Below, one piece after another: positions 1 to 4,519 of a DNA stretch of 6,837 bases. A program made the position numbers and the translations under genes. The notes below the pieces were generated by a model. The model made no database searches and was not told the origin of the DNA. It worked only from the letters and a program-made list of their open reading frames with translations. Numbering within the stretch: position 1 is the first letter of the stretch; each line of letters begins with the position of its first letter. The stretch is from assembly GCA_947178085.1 (NCBI GenBank), contig CAMWWS010000143.1, positions 1-6,837 on the forward strand, read 5' to 3'. Source of the stretch: an uncultured Lachnospiraceae bacterium (GTDB lineage Bacteria; Bacillota_A; Clostridia; Lachnospirales; Lachnospiraceae).

Positions 1-923
1 GGCTTCCCTAATGTGTTGGTAAATACGAAATCGGAAACTCCATCGACCTCCTGCGGCTTCATTGCCTTACCCAGCAGAAGATATAACTCCTTTTGGCGGA
101 TCAGGCTCCTTCTTGCATTTTCTGTCAGCGGGATATCGCGCCGTCCTGCATCCGTTTTTAAGTCTTGAATATAGAATTTACAACCATCCCCCAAATTCCT
201 ATAGATAAGCTGCTGCCTGATATGTACCACGTTTTCTTTCATATCCACATCCGCCCACCGCAGGCCGGTCAGTTCACCGACACGAAGCCCCGTAGACAAT
301 GCAAAGATCATCATTGGATAATATACTGAATACTTATTGCTGTTCTTTATAAAGTCCAGCAGCCTTTCCTGTTCGTATATTGTCATGGCCTTTCTTTCGC
401 TCTTTGTCCCGCCAATGCCCTTTTTACAATCCTTTGCCGGATTCTTGCGGATAATATCAGAATCAACCGCCAGCTCCAAAGTTGGGTTAATCAGATTATG
501 ATAAAGCTTTATTGTATTCGCCGCCATCCCATCTTTAGCAAGCCCTGAATAGAATCTGCGAATGTGAATCTGTTTGATCTGCGAGATTTTCATATTTCCA
601 AGAGCAGTATCTTCGATCGCATTTTTCCAGACACCAAGATAATTGTGGCGAGTGCTTTCCCTTAAATCTGATTTAGTTTCCATGTAAATCTGAAACAGCT
701 GGTTCAATGTCATATCACCTTTACTACTATCTATACCATCCTGCAGATCACGTTCAATCTGCTTTTCTTTTTCCCGAAGTTCTACCAGGGTGATGGCATA
801 TATTGTCCTCTTCTTGCCCGATAAATCAGTGTAACGATACAAATATCTGTTATCTTCTGCTCTCTGCATTTCTCCATTCCTTAATACTCTGCCCTTATTA
901 TCTGTCCGTTTCTTCCCCGCCAT
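1..923 (-). CDS. int: Tyrosine recombinase (phage/ICE integrase), C-terminus cut by window edge
   Basis: Catalyses site-specific integration and excision of the element between attachment sites. 307 codons are visible and open without a stop. The order is a basic N-terminal part resembling Tn916-type arm-binding domains (residues 1-65, with YLYRYTDLSGKK), a SAM-like core-binding domain (about 70-165) and the start of the catalytic domain. The first catalytic arginine is R214 in STGLRVGELTGLRW. The beta-strand lysine is probably K256 in DLKTDAGRRDIPL. The HxxR box and nucleophilic Tyr lie beyond the left edge, so intactness cannot be judged. The start is ATG at 923, preceded by AAAGGCGGTG at 6-nt spacing. 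It is the last gene of the leftward block, as expected for an integrase next to an attachment site. Confidence 0.95.
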   Translation of the reverse strand, partial: MAGKKRTDNKGRVLRNGEMQRAEDNRYLYRYTDLSGKKRTIYAITLVELREKEKQIERDLQDGIDSSKGDMTLNQLFQIYMETKSDLRESTRHNYLGVWKNAIEDTALGNMKISQIKQIHIRRFYSGLAKDGMAANTIKLYHNLINPTLELAVDSDIIRKNPAKDCKKGIGGTKSERKAMTIYEQERLLDFIKNSNKYSVYYPMMIFALSTGLRVGELTGLRWADVDMKENVVHIRQQLIYRNLGDGCKFYIQDLKTDAGRRDIPLTENARRSLIRQKELYLLLGKAMKPQEVDGVSDFVFTNTLGK

Positions 924-955
924 AGCATACACCGCCTTTCTGTAAATGAGAGATA

Positions 956-982
956 GGGCGGCAGACACATAAGCCGCCGCCC
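956..982. other. GC-rich hairpin between the 34-aa ORF and int
   Basis: GGGCGGC (956-962) pairs perfectly with GCCGCCC (976-982) around a 13-nt loop. Neither side has a T-run, so this is not a standard intrinsic terminator. It lies between the small hydrophobic ORF and the integrase start, where it could dampen readthrough or protect an mRNA end. That role is inference. Confidence 0.35.
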
Positions 983-990
983 GCCAAATG

Positions 991-1095
991 CTATTTACCT
1001 TTCATCTTTGCGTAAACTGCCGCTGTTACTACCAGCGCAACCACTTCTACCACGATCACAACCAGTGCTCCGTCAATAAATCCATGTATGTACAT
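991..1095 (-). CDS. 34-aa hydrophobic single-span peptide
   Basis: A short ORF of 34 residues. It starts at ATG 1095 behind an excellent Shine-Dalgarno (GAGGAGGTG, about 7-nt spacing) and stops with TAG at 993-991. The peptide begins MYIHGFIDGALVV, has a valine/alanine-rich membrane span over about residues 9-28 interrupted by one Glu (VVEVV), and ends in a basic tail (AKMKGK). A short neutral head, one span and a Lys-rich tail are typical of small membrane peptides and type I toxin-like peptides. However, it sits in an operon with its own strong RBS, 15 nt after the HTH gene, with no obvious antisense RNA. No function is recognised. The strong RBS and tight packing are the reasons to call it real. 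Confidence 0.7.
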   Translation of the reverse strand: MYIHGFIDGALVVIVVEVVALVVTAAVYAKMKGK

Positions 1096-1110
1096 CTGAA
1101 TCACCTCCTC

Positions 1111-1365
1111 TCACAGCTTCATAAATTTCAGAATCTCCTCGTCTGTTGCTTCAAATGTTTTAAATATAGTTAATAAATCATTATATTTAAGAGTGTCCTT
1201 TCCCTGCTTAAGCCCGGAGAGGCGCGCAGATACCGCTTCCTGTGATATTCCCAAAATATCCCCCAAGTCCTCCTGTGTCATATCTTTAAGAGACATTTTC
1301 CCAGAAATCCAGACATACAAGTCTTGAAGCATGTACTTCTTTTTGTTAATCGCCACCCTCGGCAT
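1111..1365 (-). CDS. Small Xre-family HTH DNA-binding protein
   Basis: An 84-aa protein with a helix-turn-helix of the Cro/C1 (Xre) type at about residues 29-51: MTQEDLGDILGIS, then QEAVSARLSG as the recognition helix region. The N-terminus is basic (MPRVAINKKK). The start is ATG 1365 with GGAGGGGATGGGAA directly upstream, and the 55-aa ORF upstream ends only 13 nt away, so the two are translated as a unit. It probably regulates the element (excision, replication or int expression). It could act as a Cro-like or excisionase-like accessory factor upstream of int, but the fold is Xre rather than the winged helix of Xis. The target is unknown. Confidence 0.85.
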   Translation of the reverse strand: MPRVAINKKKYMLQDLYVWISGKMSLKDMTQEDLGDILGISQEAVSARLSGLKQGKDTLKYNDLLTIFKTFEATDEEILKFMKL

Positions 1366-1378
1366 TTCCCATCCCCTC

Positions 1379-1546
1379 CTATCTCCCAGCCGTACTCATG
1401 AAGTAAATAATCATGTACACTGCAACAAATCCCATGACCATAGCGACCATGCCAGCCGCAAAGTAACAGATGAACTTGAACCGCTCAAAGTCCATTGGTT
1501 CGCGTCTGTTGCGTCCGCTTCTGATAATAATTTCGTCTGGATTCAT
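1379..1546 (-). CDS. 55-aa single-pass membrane protein
   Basis: A 55-residue ORF starting at ATG 1546 behind AAGGAGG with 7-nt spacing. Its start lies 2 nt after the stop of the 120-aa gene, so translational coupling is likely. The N-terminal 23 residues are polar and charged (MNPDEIIIRSGRNRREPMDF). They are followed by one membrane span (about 24-50, ICYFAAGMVAMVMGFVAVY) rich in Met and aromatics, and a four-residue STAGR-like end. Function is not recognised. The operon position, RBS and clean coupling support a real gene. Confidence 0.7.
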   Translation of the reverse strand: MNPDEIIIRSGRNRREPMDFERFKFICYFAAGMVAMVMGFVAVYMIIYFMSTAGR

Positions 1547-1548
1547 GA

Positions 1549-1911
1549 TCAACCCTCCTTTGTTATGTTGGCTACAAATCTATGTATCTGCCATAAAATC
1601 CACGAATCCCCTATATTGTTTGTGATATTAAGGATTTCTTTTTTGTGGTATTCTGCGTTTTTCCATTTGATTGGTTTATTAGAAGTTCTCGCCGCTTTCT
1701 CGCCGCTTTGTCTTTTCTTTTTTGCGCGTTCTGCGCGTTTTCCGTAGATATATCCCAGCATGAAAATATCTGCTGCCGCCTCAAGCGTGAAGCAATGCGG
1801 TCTTGCTTCTTTAATATCCATAATTTGCCGCTCTACTTCCTTATTGTCCCAAAATACGCTCGCCAAATTCTTCCCAAGCATAAACATAGTCTTATTCTTT
1901 CTGTAAACCAT
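1549..1911 (-). CDS. Hypothetical phage/ICE protein, 120 aa, containing the 27-bp repeat
   Basis: A protein of unknown function. It starts at ATG 1911, overlapping the upstream stop codon by one base (TAATG), with GAGGGGAACAAGTA upstream. A second Met at residue 9 is less well placed. The most ordered segment is about residues 37-62 (CFTLEAAADIFMLGYIYGKR), predicted helical and followed by a very basic stretch, AERAKKKRQ. Residues from SGEK to RTS are encoded by a 27-bp block that recurs exactly at 6771-6797. That block is a multiple of three and keeps the frame. It looks like an inserted low-complexity linker between a helical N-terminal half and the C-terminal half (NITNNIGDSWILWQIHRF). The protein is probably cytoplasmic. 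Confidence 0.75.
   Translation of the reverse strand: MVYRKNKTMFMLGKNLASVFWDNKEVERQIMDIKEARPHCFTLEAAADIFMLGYIYGKRAERAKKKRQSGEKAARTSNKPIKWKNAEYHKKEILNITNNIGDSWILWQIHRFVANITKEG
1686..1712. repeat. 27-bp exact repeat, copy A (inside a gene)
   Basis: A 27-bp block made of two near-identical CTCGCCGCTTT units ending in GTC. It is identical base for base to 6771-6797, and the flanking bases differ on both sides. It lies within the 120-aa gene on the minus strand without shifting the frame. Confidence 0.9.
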
Positions 1912-2375
1912 TACTTGTTCCCCTCCTGTTCTTTCTTTGCCGCTTCTCTGGCTGCTTTAGCGGCTGCACGTTTCGCCTTGCGCTCTGCCCGCTTGCGTTC
2001 TTCCTCCGCTTCCCGCTCTTCCAGTCTACGGTTGCGTTCTTCCCAATATCTATCAAATATGTGCCCGCCCTCGCTTTCCTTGTGGGCTTTTATGACGCGC
2101 AAATAATTGTGTTCCGTTACCAGCTTCAGGAATCCGGCTTTGTAAAGATAGTTTGTCATCGGTCTTTCATCAGTACACGCGCCCCATGCGTTCCAATCTT
2201 TGCCGCCCTCTAAATAGCCCTCAAATTTAATTGTCCTATCAAAGAACATTGCCGCTTCTTCTCCAAAAAGTTCTATTGCCCGGTAAAAGGGAACAACATC
2301 ACTTGTGCCGAATAAAACCGCCTCTTTTTCAAAAAGCTCTACTGCTGCTGCCTTGTTTAATACTTCATCTATCAT
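1911..2375 (-). CDS. Hypothetical protein with highly charged C-terminal helix, 154 aa
   Basis: The start at ATG 2375 is preferred because it has AGAAAGGAA upstream with 9-nt spacing. The frame stays open to a GTG at 2426, which would add 17 residues with a weaker RBS and would lie across the -10 of a plus-strand promoter. Residues 1-105 look globular (for example DVVPFYRAIELFGEEAAMFF and NYLYKAGFLKLVTEHNYLRV). From about residue 112 the protein becomes one long Arg/Glu/Ala helix (RRLEEREAEEERKR, then KAKRAAAKAAREAAKKEQ) that is likely a coiled coil or nucleic-acid binding tail. Its stop overlaps the next start by one base. The family is not recognised. Confidence 0.75.
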   Translation of the reverse strand: MIDEVLNKAAAVELFEKEAVLFGTSDVVPFYRAIELFGEEAAMFFDRTIKFEGYLEGGKDWNAWGACTDERPMTNYLYKAGFLKLVTEHNYLRVIKAHKESEGGHIFDRYWEERNRRLEEREAEEERKRAERKAKRAAAKAAREAAKKEQEGNK

Positions 2376-2391
2376 CTTTCCAGTTCCTTTC

Positions 2392-2420
2392 TTTACAGAG
2401 GGCAGCAGGTGTGTTACACT
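2392..2420 (+). promoter_or_regulatory. Plus-strand extended -10 promoter over the start of the 154-aa gene
   Basis: TTTACA (2392-2397), a 17-bp spacer, TGT immediately before the -10, and TACACT (2415-2420). This is a good sigma-A-type extended -10 promoter reading antisense to the start of the 154-aa gene, with a predicted RNA start near 2427. Confidence 0.5.
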
Positions 2421-2426
2421 ACCCAC

Positions 2427-2496
2427 ATACCCTCATTTGCTAAGTTGACGGGTTGCCTGCCCCTATCAGAGCGGCTACTCTGGTAAGGGCTTTTTG
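2427..2496 (+). ncRNA. Candidate small antisense RNA of about 70 nt
   Basis: Predicted from a promoter at 2392-2420 and an intrinsic terminator ending in T-rich sequence at 2491-2498. There is no ORF in it. The transcript lies opposite the leader of the 154-aa gene and ends just past the end of the 91-aa gene. It holds AGCGGCTACTCT (2470-2481), 11 of 12 bases identical to AGCGGCTACCCT (4148-4159) in the type I antitoxin RNA below. Either it is a related orphan RNA or the match is chance. No toxin ORF faces it. Confidence 0.35.
2459..2495 (+). terminator. Strong intrinsic terminator, plus-strand orientation
   Basis: A 13-bp stem (2459-2471 with 2478-2490, one mismatch and one G-U) with a 6-nt loop is followed by TTTTTGTTT. 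The T-run is on the plus strand, so it ends plus-strand transcription. On the minus strand the same hairpin lies right behind the stop of the 91-aa gene but lacks a T-run, so it would act there only as an attenuator or RNA end-protector. Confidence 0.65.
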
Positions 2497-2497
2497 T

Positions 2498-2773
2498 TTA
2501 TGCTACCGTAAATCTCCGGTTGCATGTCGGTCTGCAGTACTGGCTATAGATCTCCGGCAGCGCTGCTTTTAATGCTTTGCCATCAAGGCGGTTACTGACA
2601 ATCTCTTTCCACTTGATAAGGAAATTCTTTGTTTTCAGTTCATCCAGTCCTTTTTCTTCAAGGTCTGCTTTCAATTCGCCTTTGATCATGTCAGCCTGAT
2701 CCTGAAGCTGTGCAATCTGCTCTTCCAGAACGGTTAATTTCTTGATACGATTCTCAATCATTCTCTCTGTCAT
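2498..2773 (-). CDS. Phage-type coiled-coil protein, 91 aa
   Basis: Start ATG 2773 is chosen because AAAGGAGGA lies 6 nt upstream; an upstream in-frame start at 2797 would place the RBS inside the gene. Residues 4-45 form a coiled coil (ENRIKKLTVLEEQIAQLQDQ). The C-terminal half carries KWKEIVSNRLDGKALK and ends RRFTVA. This shape (short coiled coil, then a K-W-K...SNR-D...KALK module and a final RRFT) recalls small phage early proteins near recombination genes and, loosely, Gam-like proteins, but no firm family is claimed. It is the first gene behind the operator region, so it is probably the first gene expressed when repression is lifted. Confidence 0.8.
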   Translation of the reverse strand: MTERMIENRIKKLTVLEEQIAQLQDQADMIKGELKADLEEKGLDELKTKNFLIKWKEIVSNRLDGKALKAALPEIYSQYCRPTCNRRFTVA

Positions 2774-2924
2774 GATGACTCCTCCTTTCAATTTCAAGGA
2801 ATTTCAGCCCCGAAAGAATCTTCCTGACTATTGGTATTGCTCCGTTGCTCACTCACAGGTATATGGCTTTCGGTATCGGGTGCTTTCGGCTCTCCCGGCT
2901 GTTGTGTTCCTTGTTGATAAGATT

Positions 2925-2930
2925 ATTATA
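2925..2930 (-). promoter_or_regulatory. Minus-strand -10 box of the early leftward promoter
   Basis: On the minus strand this reads a perfect TATAAT. No good -35 stands at 16-18 bp upstream (TGGAAT is the closest), so the promoter is probably weak or activator-dependent. It overlaps operator O1. The predicted RNA start is near 2918, giving a leader of about 145 nt before the 91-aa gene. Confidence 0.5.
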
Positions 2931-3017
2931 CACAAAATTAAGTGAATATTCCATTTGCGTTATGCACAAAGTTAAGTGAATATTTTTGTTTATTTTATGC
3001 ACTTGATTTTGTGTATA
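2926..3017. promoter_or_regulatory. Three palindromic operators O1, O2, O3
   Basis: Cores are CACAAAATTAAGTG (2931-2944), CACAAAGTTAAGTG (2965-2978) and, inverted, CACTTGATTTTGTG (3000-3013). Each is an imperfect CAC-N8-GTG palindrome with conserved TA-rich flanks, so each fits a dimeric repressor. Centres are 34 and 35 bp apart, about three helical turns, so bound dimers would face the same side. O1 covers the minus-strand -10; O3 covers the -35 and spacer of the plus-strand repressor promoter. The likely ligand is the adjacent 70-aa Xre protein. Confidence 0.8.
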
Positions 3018-3031
3018 TGTTGTGATATATT
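3003..3031 (+). promoter_or_regulatory. Promoter of the repressor/metalloprotease operon
   Basis: TTGATT (3003-3008), a 17-bp spacer and TATATT (3026-3031), with TGA just before the -10 (extended -10). The -35 and part of the spacer are inside operator O3, which predicts autoregulation by the repressor. The RNA start should be near 3038. Confidence 0.7.
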
Positions 3032-3096
3032 AAGTATAGTGGAAAAGGTGTATGCTTTTTTTTAGCCGCTCGTCCACTGGAAAGGGGCTTTACAAT

Positions 3097-3309
3097 ATGG
3101 CTATCAGCTATCAAAAACTATTCCGACTATTAGAAGAAAAAGGATGGACAACCTACAAAATCCGCAAAGAAAAACTGATTGGGCAAGGCACATTGACAGC
3201 CTTAAAAAATGGTACTGGTGGACTTGACAGTAAAACCATATCCCGACTCTGCGAAGTTCTTGACTGTCAGCCAGGGGATTTGATGGAATATGTACCTGGC
3301 AAAAACTAG
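3097..3309 (+). CDS. Xre-family transcriptional repressor, 70 aa
   Basis: Small Cro/C1-type DNA-binding protein of the short form that is almost entirely an HTH domain: YQKLFRLLEEKGWTTYKIRK, then GQGTLTALKNGTGGLDSKTI and SRLCEVLDCQPGDLMEYV, which is the typical end of this domain (HTH at about 16-58). The start is ATG 3097 with GGAAAGGGG upstream; the frame extends to 3052 but lacks an RBS there. It probably binds the three operators just upstream, holding the leftward operon off and controlling itself. It has no dimerisation or cleavage domain of the LexA/CI kind, so release must come from another factor, plausibly the downstream metalloprotease-like protein. Confidence 0.88.
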   Translation: MAISYQKLFRLLEEKGWTTYKIRKEKLIGQGTLTALKNGTGGLDSKTISRLCEVLDCQPGDLMEYVPGKN

Positions 3310-3320
3310 GAGAAAAAAAC

Positions 3321-3938
3321 ATGGATAACGAAATATTTTCAGAAGACCAAATTTATAAACTTTATCAAGAATGGTTTTTTAATCGTTCCCAAGAAGAATT
3401 CAAACTATATTCAGCGATTCTGGAATATGAAGAATCTTATTTTGAAGATATGACATTTCAGGAGGATTCTTTATGTTGGGAAATCTGCTCATTTTTAGTC
3501 AATGAATTTGATTCTCTTTATTTAGAACTGTCGCCATCCATGTATCGCTGTTGCATTGTTGATGATAGCGAACCCTATCTAGGTCAATGCAATGGCATAG
3601 AGCACATCATTTCCATTACACAAAGCCGTATCTCTGACAAGACTGTAATATTACATGAAATGATACATGCTTATGAATTCATATTGAGCCAAAAACATCC
3701 AATGCTTCATGAATATCTTACACTTGCTTTATACAAGAAACTGTCATTCAGTATTAATGATTTAGACAAGCGTCTTGCTGAACATGGCGAAATGTATGGA
3801 CAATATCGTGTAGCTTCATCTGGCGGTTATCATGGACTACTTTTTTACCTCAAAAGTCTTGACTTAGATATTCGCTGCGGTTACAACTTAGGTACAGTAT
3901 GTGGCTACGGCAGAGATAGTGGTGAAATGTATTATTAA
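3321..3938 (+). CDS. Zincin-motif protein (HEMIH), putative anti-repressor metalloprotease, 205 aa
   Basis: Starts 11 nt after the repressor stop with AGGAG at 8-nt spacing, so it is co-transcribed. The N-terminal third is acidic and aromatic (EEFKLYSAILEYEESYFED). At residues 109-119 is VILHEMIHAYE, a classical zinc-binding HExxH (H112, E113, H116) on a predicted helix. The third ligand may be E131 in LHEYLTLAL or a later Glu/His. The C-terminus is rich in Gly, Tyr and Cys (GYNLGTVCGYGRDSGEMYY). No signal peptide or membrane span is seen, so it is cytoplasmic. Gene order Xre then HExxH parallels ImmR/ImmA and IrrE/DdrO, in which the protease cleaves the repressor. However, the motif surroundings are closer to SprT-like zincins (HEMxHA) than to ImmA (HExxH followed by a conserved EANxFA helix), so the function is inferred from context. 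Confidence 0.8.
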   Translation: MDNEIFSEDQIYKLYQEWFFNRSQEEFKLYSAILEYEESYFEDMTFQEDSLCWEICSFLVNEFDSLYLELSPSMYRCCIVDDSEPYLGQCNGIEHIISITQSRISDKTVILHEMIHAYEFILSQKHPMLHEYLTLALYKKLSFSINDLDKRLAEHGEMYGQYRVASSGGYHGLLFYLKSLDLDIRCGYNLGTVCGYGRDSGEMYY

Positions 3939-3991
3939 TAACCGCTTATTCCGCTACAATCCAAACTGAAGTCTTTTGGCGTGTTTCTGTG

Positions 3992-4107
3992 GGTCCTCTG
4001 AAGAAGGGGATCTGATAAGAATATGAGCGGCAGCAGTCCTGACAAATTAGTATCTCATAACAGAGGGCCTCTTATCGGTATCAAATTATTCTTGAATCCT
4101 GCTGCCG
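3992..4107. other. Inverted-repeat set with pseudoknot potential
   Basis: Four complementary pairs are visible: 3992-4000 with 4061-4069 (9 bp, one G-U), 4012-4020 with 4070-4078 (9 bp, one G-U), 4022-4027 with 4054-4059 (6 bp), and CGGCAGCAG 4028-4036 with CTGCTGCCG 4099-4107 (9 bp, perfect). The last pair joins the loop of the central stem to downstream sequence, so it crosses the stem. There is no T-run, so it is not a standard terminator for the zincin gene, and no ORF of note lies here. The 3' arm overlaps the antitoxin promoter spacer. It may be a structured mRNA 3' end or a protein-binding DNA site. Confidence 0.4.
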
Positions 4108-4120
4108 GATATGCTATATT
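4092..4120 (+). promoter_or_regulatory. Promoter of the antitoxin RNA
   Basis: TTGAAT (4092-4097), a 17-bp spacer and TATATT (4115-4120), with TGC directly upstream (extended -10). This is one of the best promoters in the window, as expected for an antitoxin RNA that must outnumber toxin mRNA. Confidence 0.75.
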
Positions 4121-4126
4121 ATAGAC

Positions 4127-4230
4127 ATAAAAAGGGAAAGCCATAGAAGCGGCTACCCTCCGAAAAGTTAAAAGCTAATGTTTTACATCAGCCGTCACTA
4201 TTGGCAGTAGTGGCGGCTATTTCCGTTTTC
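4127..4230 (+). ncRNA. Type I antitoxin RNA, about 100 nt
   Basis: Bounded by a strong promoter and a strong intrinsic terminator and convergent to the toxin ORF, whose last codons it overlaps. It has no plausible ORF. It starts GGGAAAGCCATAGAAGCGG, closely resembling the 5' end of the toxin mRNA. It also holds CCCTCCGAAA (4156-4165), a direct copy of the plus-strand sequence at 4350-4359. Because the two genes are read in opposite directions, that makes it complementary to the toxin leader over at least 10 nt. It should repress the toxin by leader pairing and, if toxin mRNA reads through, by 3'-end duplex formation. Layout as in TxpA/RatA, with the paired repeats of par-type systems. Confidence 0.65.
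4190..4229 (+). terminator. Antitoxin terminator overlapping the toxin stop codon
   Basis: An 11-bp stem (4190-4200 with 4208-4218, one G-U) has a 7-nt loop and is followed by ATTTCCGTTTT. The hairpin also forms on the minus strand just behind the toxin stop, but there it is not followed by a T-run. Confidence 0.65.
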
Positions 4231-4312
4231 CCTTGAAGATTGTAAAACACAATCCAATAAGGGCAACAATGAATATTCCAGTCTGAACTAAGTCAGAATA
4301 TGTAATCATCAT
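4217..4312 (-). CDS. Putative holin-like type I toxin peptide, 31 aa
   Basis: Starts at ATG 4312 with GGAGGG at 8-nt spacing (a second ATG follows directly). The frame stays open 99 nt further upstream but without an RBS and across the promoter leader. The peptide begins MMITYSDLVQTGIF, has one hydrophobic span over about residues 10-26 (IFIVALIGLCFTIF) and ends in a Lys-rich tail (KGKRK). This matches the Firmicute family annotated as putative holin-like toxin, typically a short M(x)TYSDL head, one span and a basic tail. Such peptides insert in the cytoplasmic membrane and stop growth. The gene has its own promoter and a structured leader, and lies head-on to an antisense RNA, which together support a type I toxin-antitoxin locus. 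Confidence 0.82.
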   Translation of the reverse strand: MMITYSDLVQTGIFIVALIGLCFTIFKGKRK

Positions 4313-4320
4313 TGGCAACG

Positions 4321-4366
4321 CCCTCCTTTCTTTCGTCTGGAGGGTTAGCCCCTCCGAAATGGAGGG
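4321..4366 (-). promoter_or_regulatory. Toxin leader with four alternating anti-SD/SD-like blocks
   Basis: Reading the minus strand 5' to 3': CCCTCC (4366-4361), GGAGGG (4355-4350), CCCTCC (4344-4339) and GGAGGG (4326-4321, the Shine-Dalgarno). Block 3 can pair with block 4 and hide the RBS; block 2 can instead pair with block 3 and free it. The antitoxin RNA is complementary to block 2 and its flank. This is a two-state leader in form. Confidence 0.6.
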
Positions 4367-4399
4367 CAGCCGCCCGGCTCTATGGTTTCCCATGAATGG

Positions 4400-4427
4400 A
4401 GTATAGCACACTCATTTTGTTTATCAA
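4400..4427 (-). promoter_or_regulatory. Toxin promoter
   Basis: On the minus strand: TTGATA (4427-4422), a 16-bp spacer and TATACT (4405-4400), with TGC directly before the -10. The predicted start is near 4393, giving an approximately 80-nt leader before the toxin ORF, a normal length for translationally locked type I toxin mRNAs. Confidence 0.7.
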
Positions 4428-4474
4428 TAATCTAGTGCTGGAATGTATATTTTAATAGTATTTATTTGCAAAAT

Positions 4475-4508
4475 AAAACCAACCACCGATATTGATGGTT
4501 GGTTTTTT
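4475..4508. terminator. Bidirectional intrinsic terminator
   Basis: A perfect 11-bp stem (AAAACCAACCA at 4475-4485 with TGGTTGGTTTT at 4496-4506) has a 10-nt loop. Plus-strand reading ends in TTTTTT, and minus-strand reading ends GGTTGGTTTTATTTTG. It terminates the 170-aa gene (stop at 4520) and insulates the toxin promoter from it. Confidence 0.85.
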
Positions 4509-4519
4509 GGTATTCATTA

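Noticed and set aside
988..1173. Plus-strand 61-codon frame rich in Cys and His
   Set aside because: It is the mirror of the 34-aa gene and the end of the HTH gene, and has no RBS.
1331..2106. Plus-strand open frames over 1331-1747 and 1645-2106
   Set aside because: They lie opposite well-supported minus genes with RBSs, have odd compositions rich in Phe, Ser, Leu and Arg, and lack RBSs.
2376..2426. GTG start at 2426 for the 154-aa gene
   Set aside because: The weaker RBS and the better-placed ATG at 2375 make the longer form less likely.
3104..3322. Minus 72-codon frame
   Set aside because: It is opposite the Xre repressor, with no RBS and Cys/Phe-rich mirror composition.
4313..4411. Longer 64-aa form of the toxin ORF
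   Set aside because: The extra codons cover the predicted promoter start and the structured leader and have no RBS. The family is normally about 30 residues.
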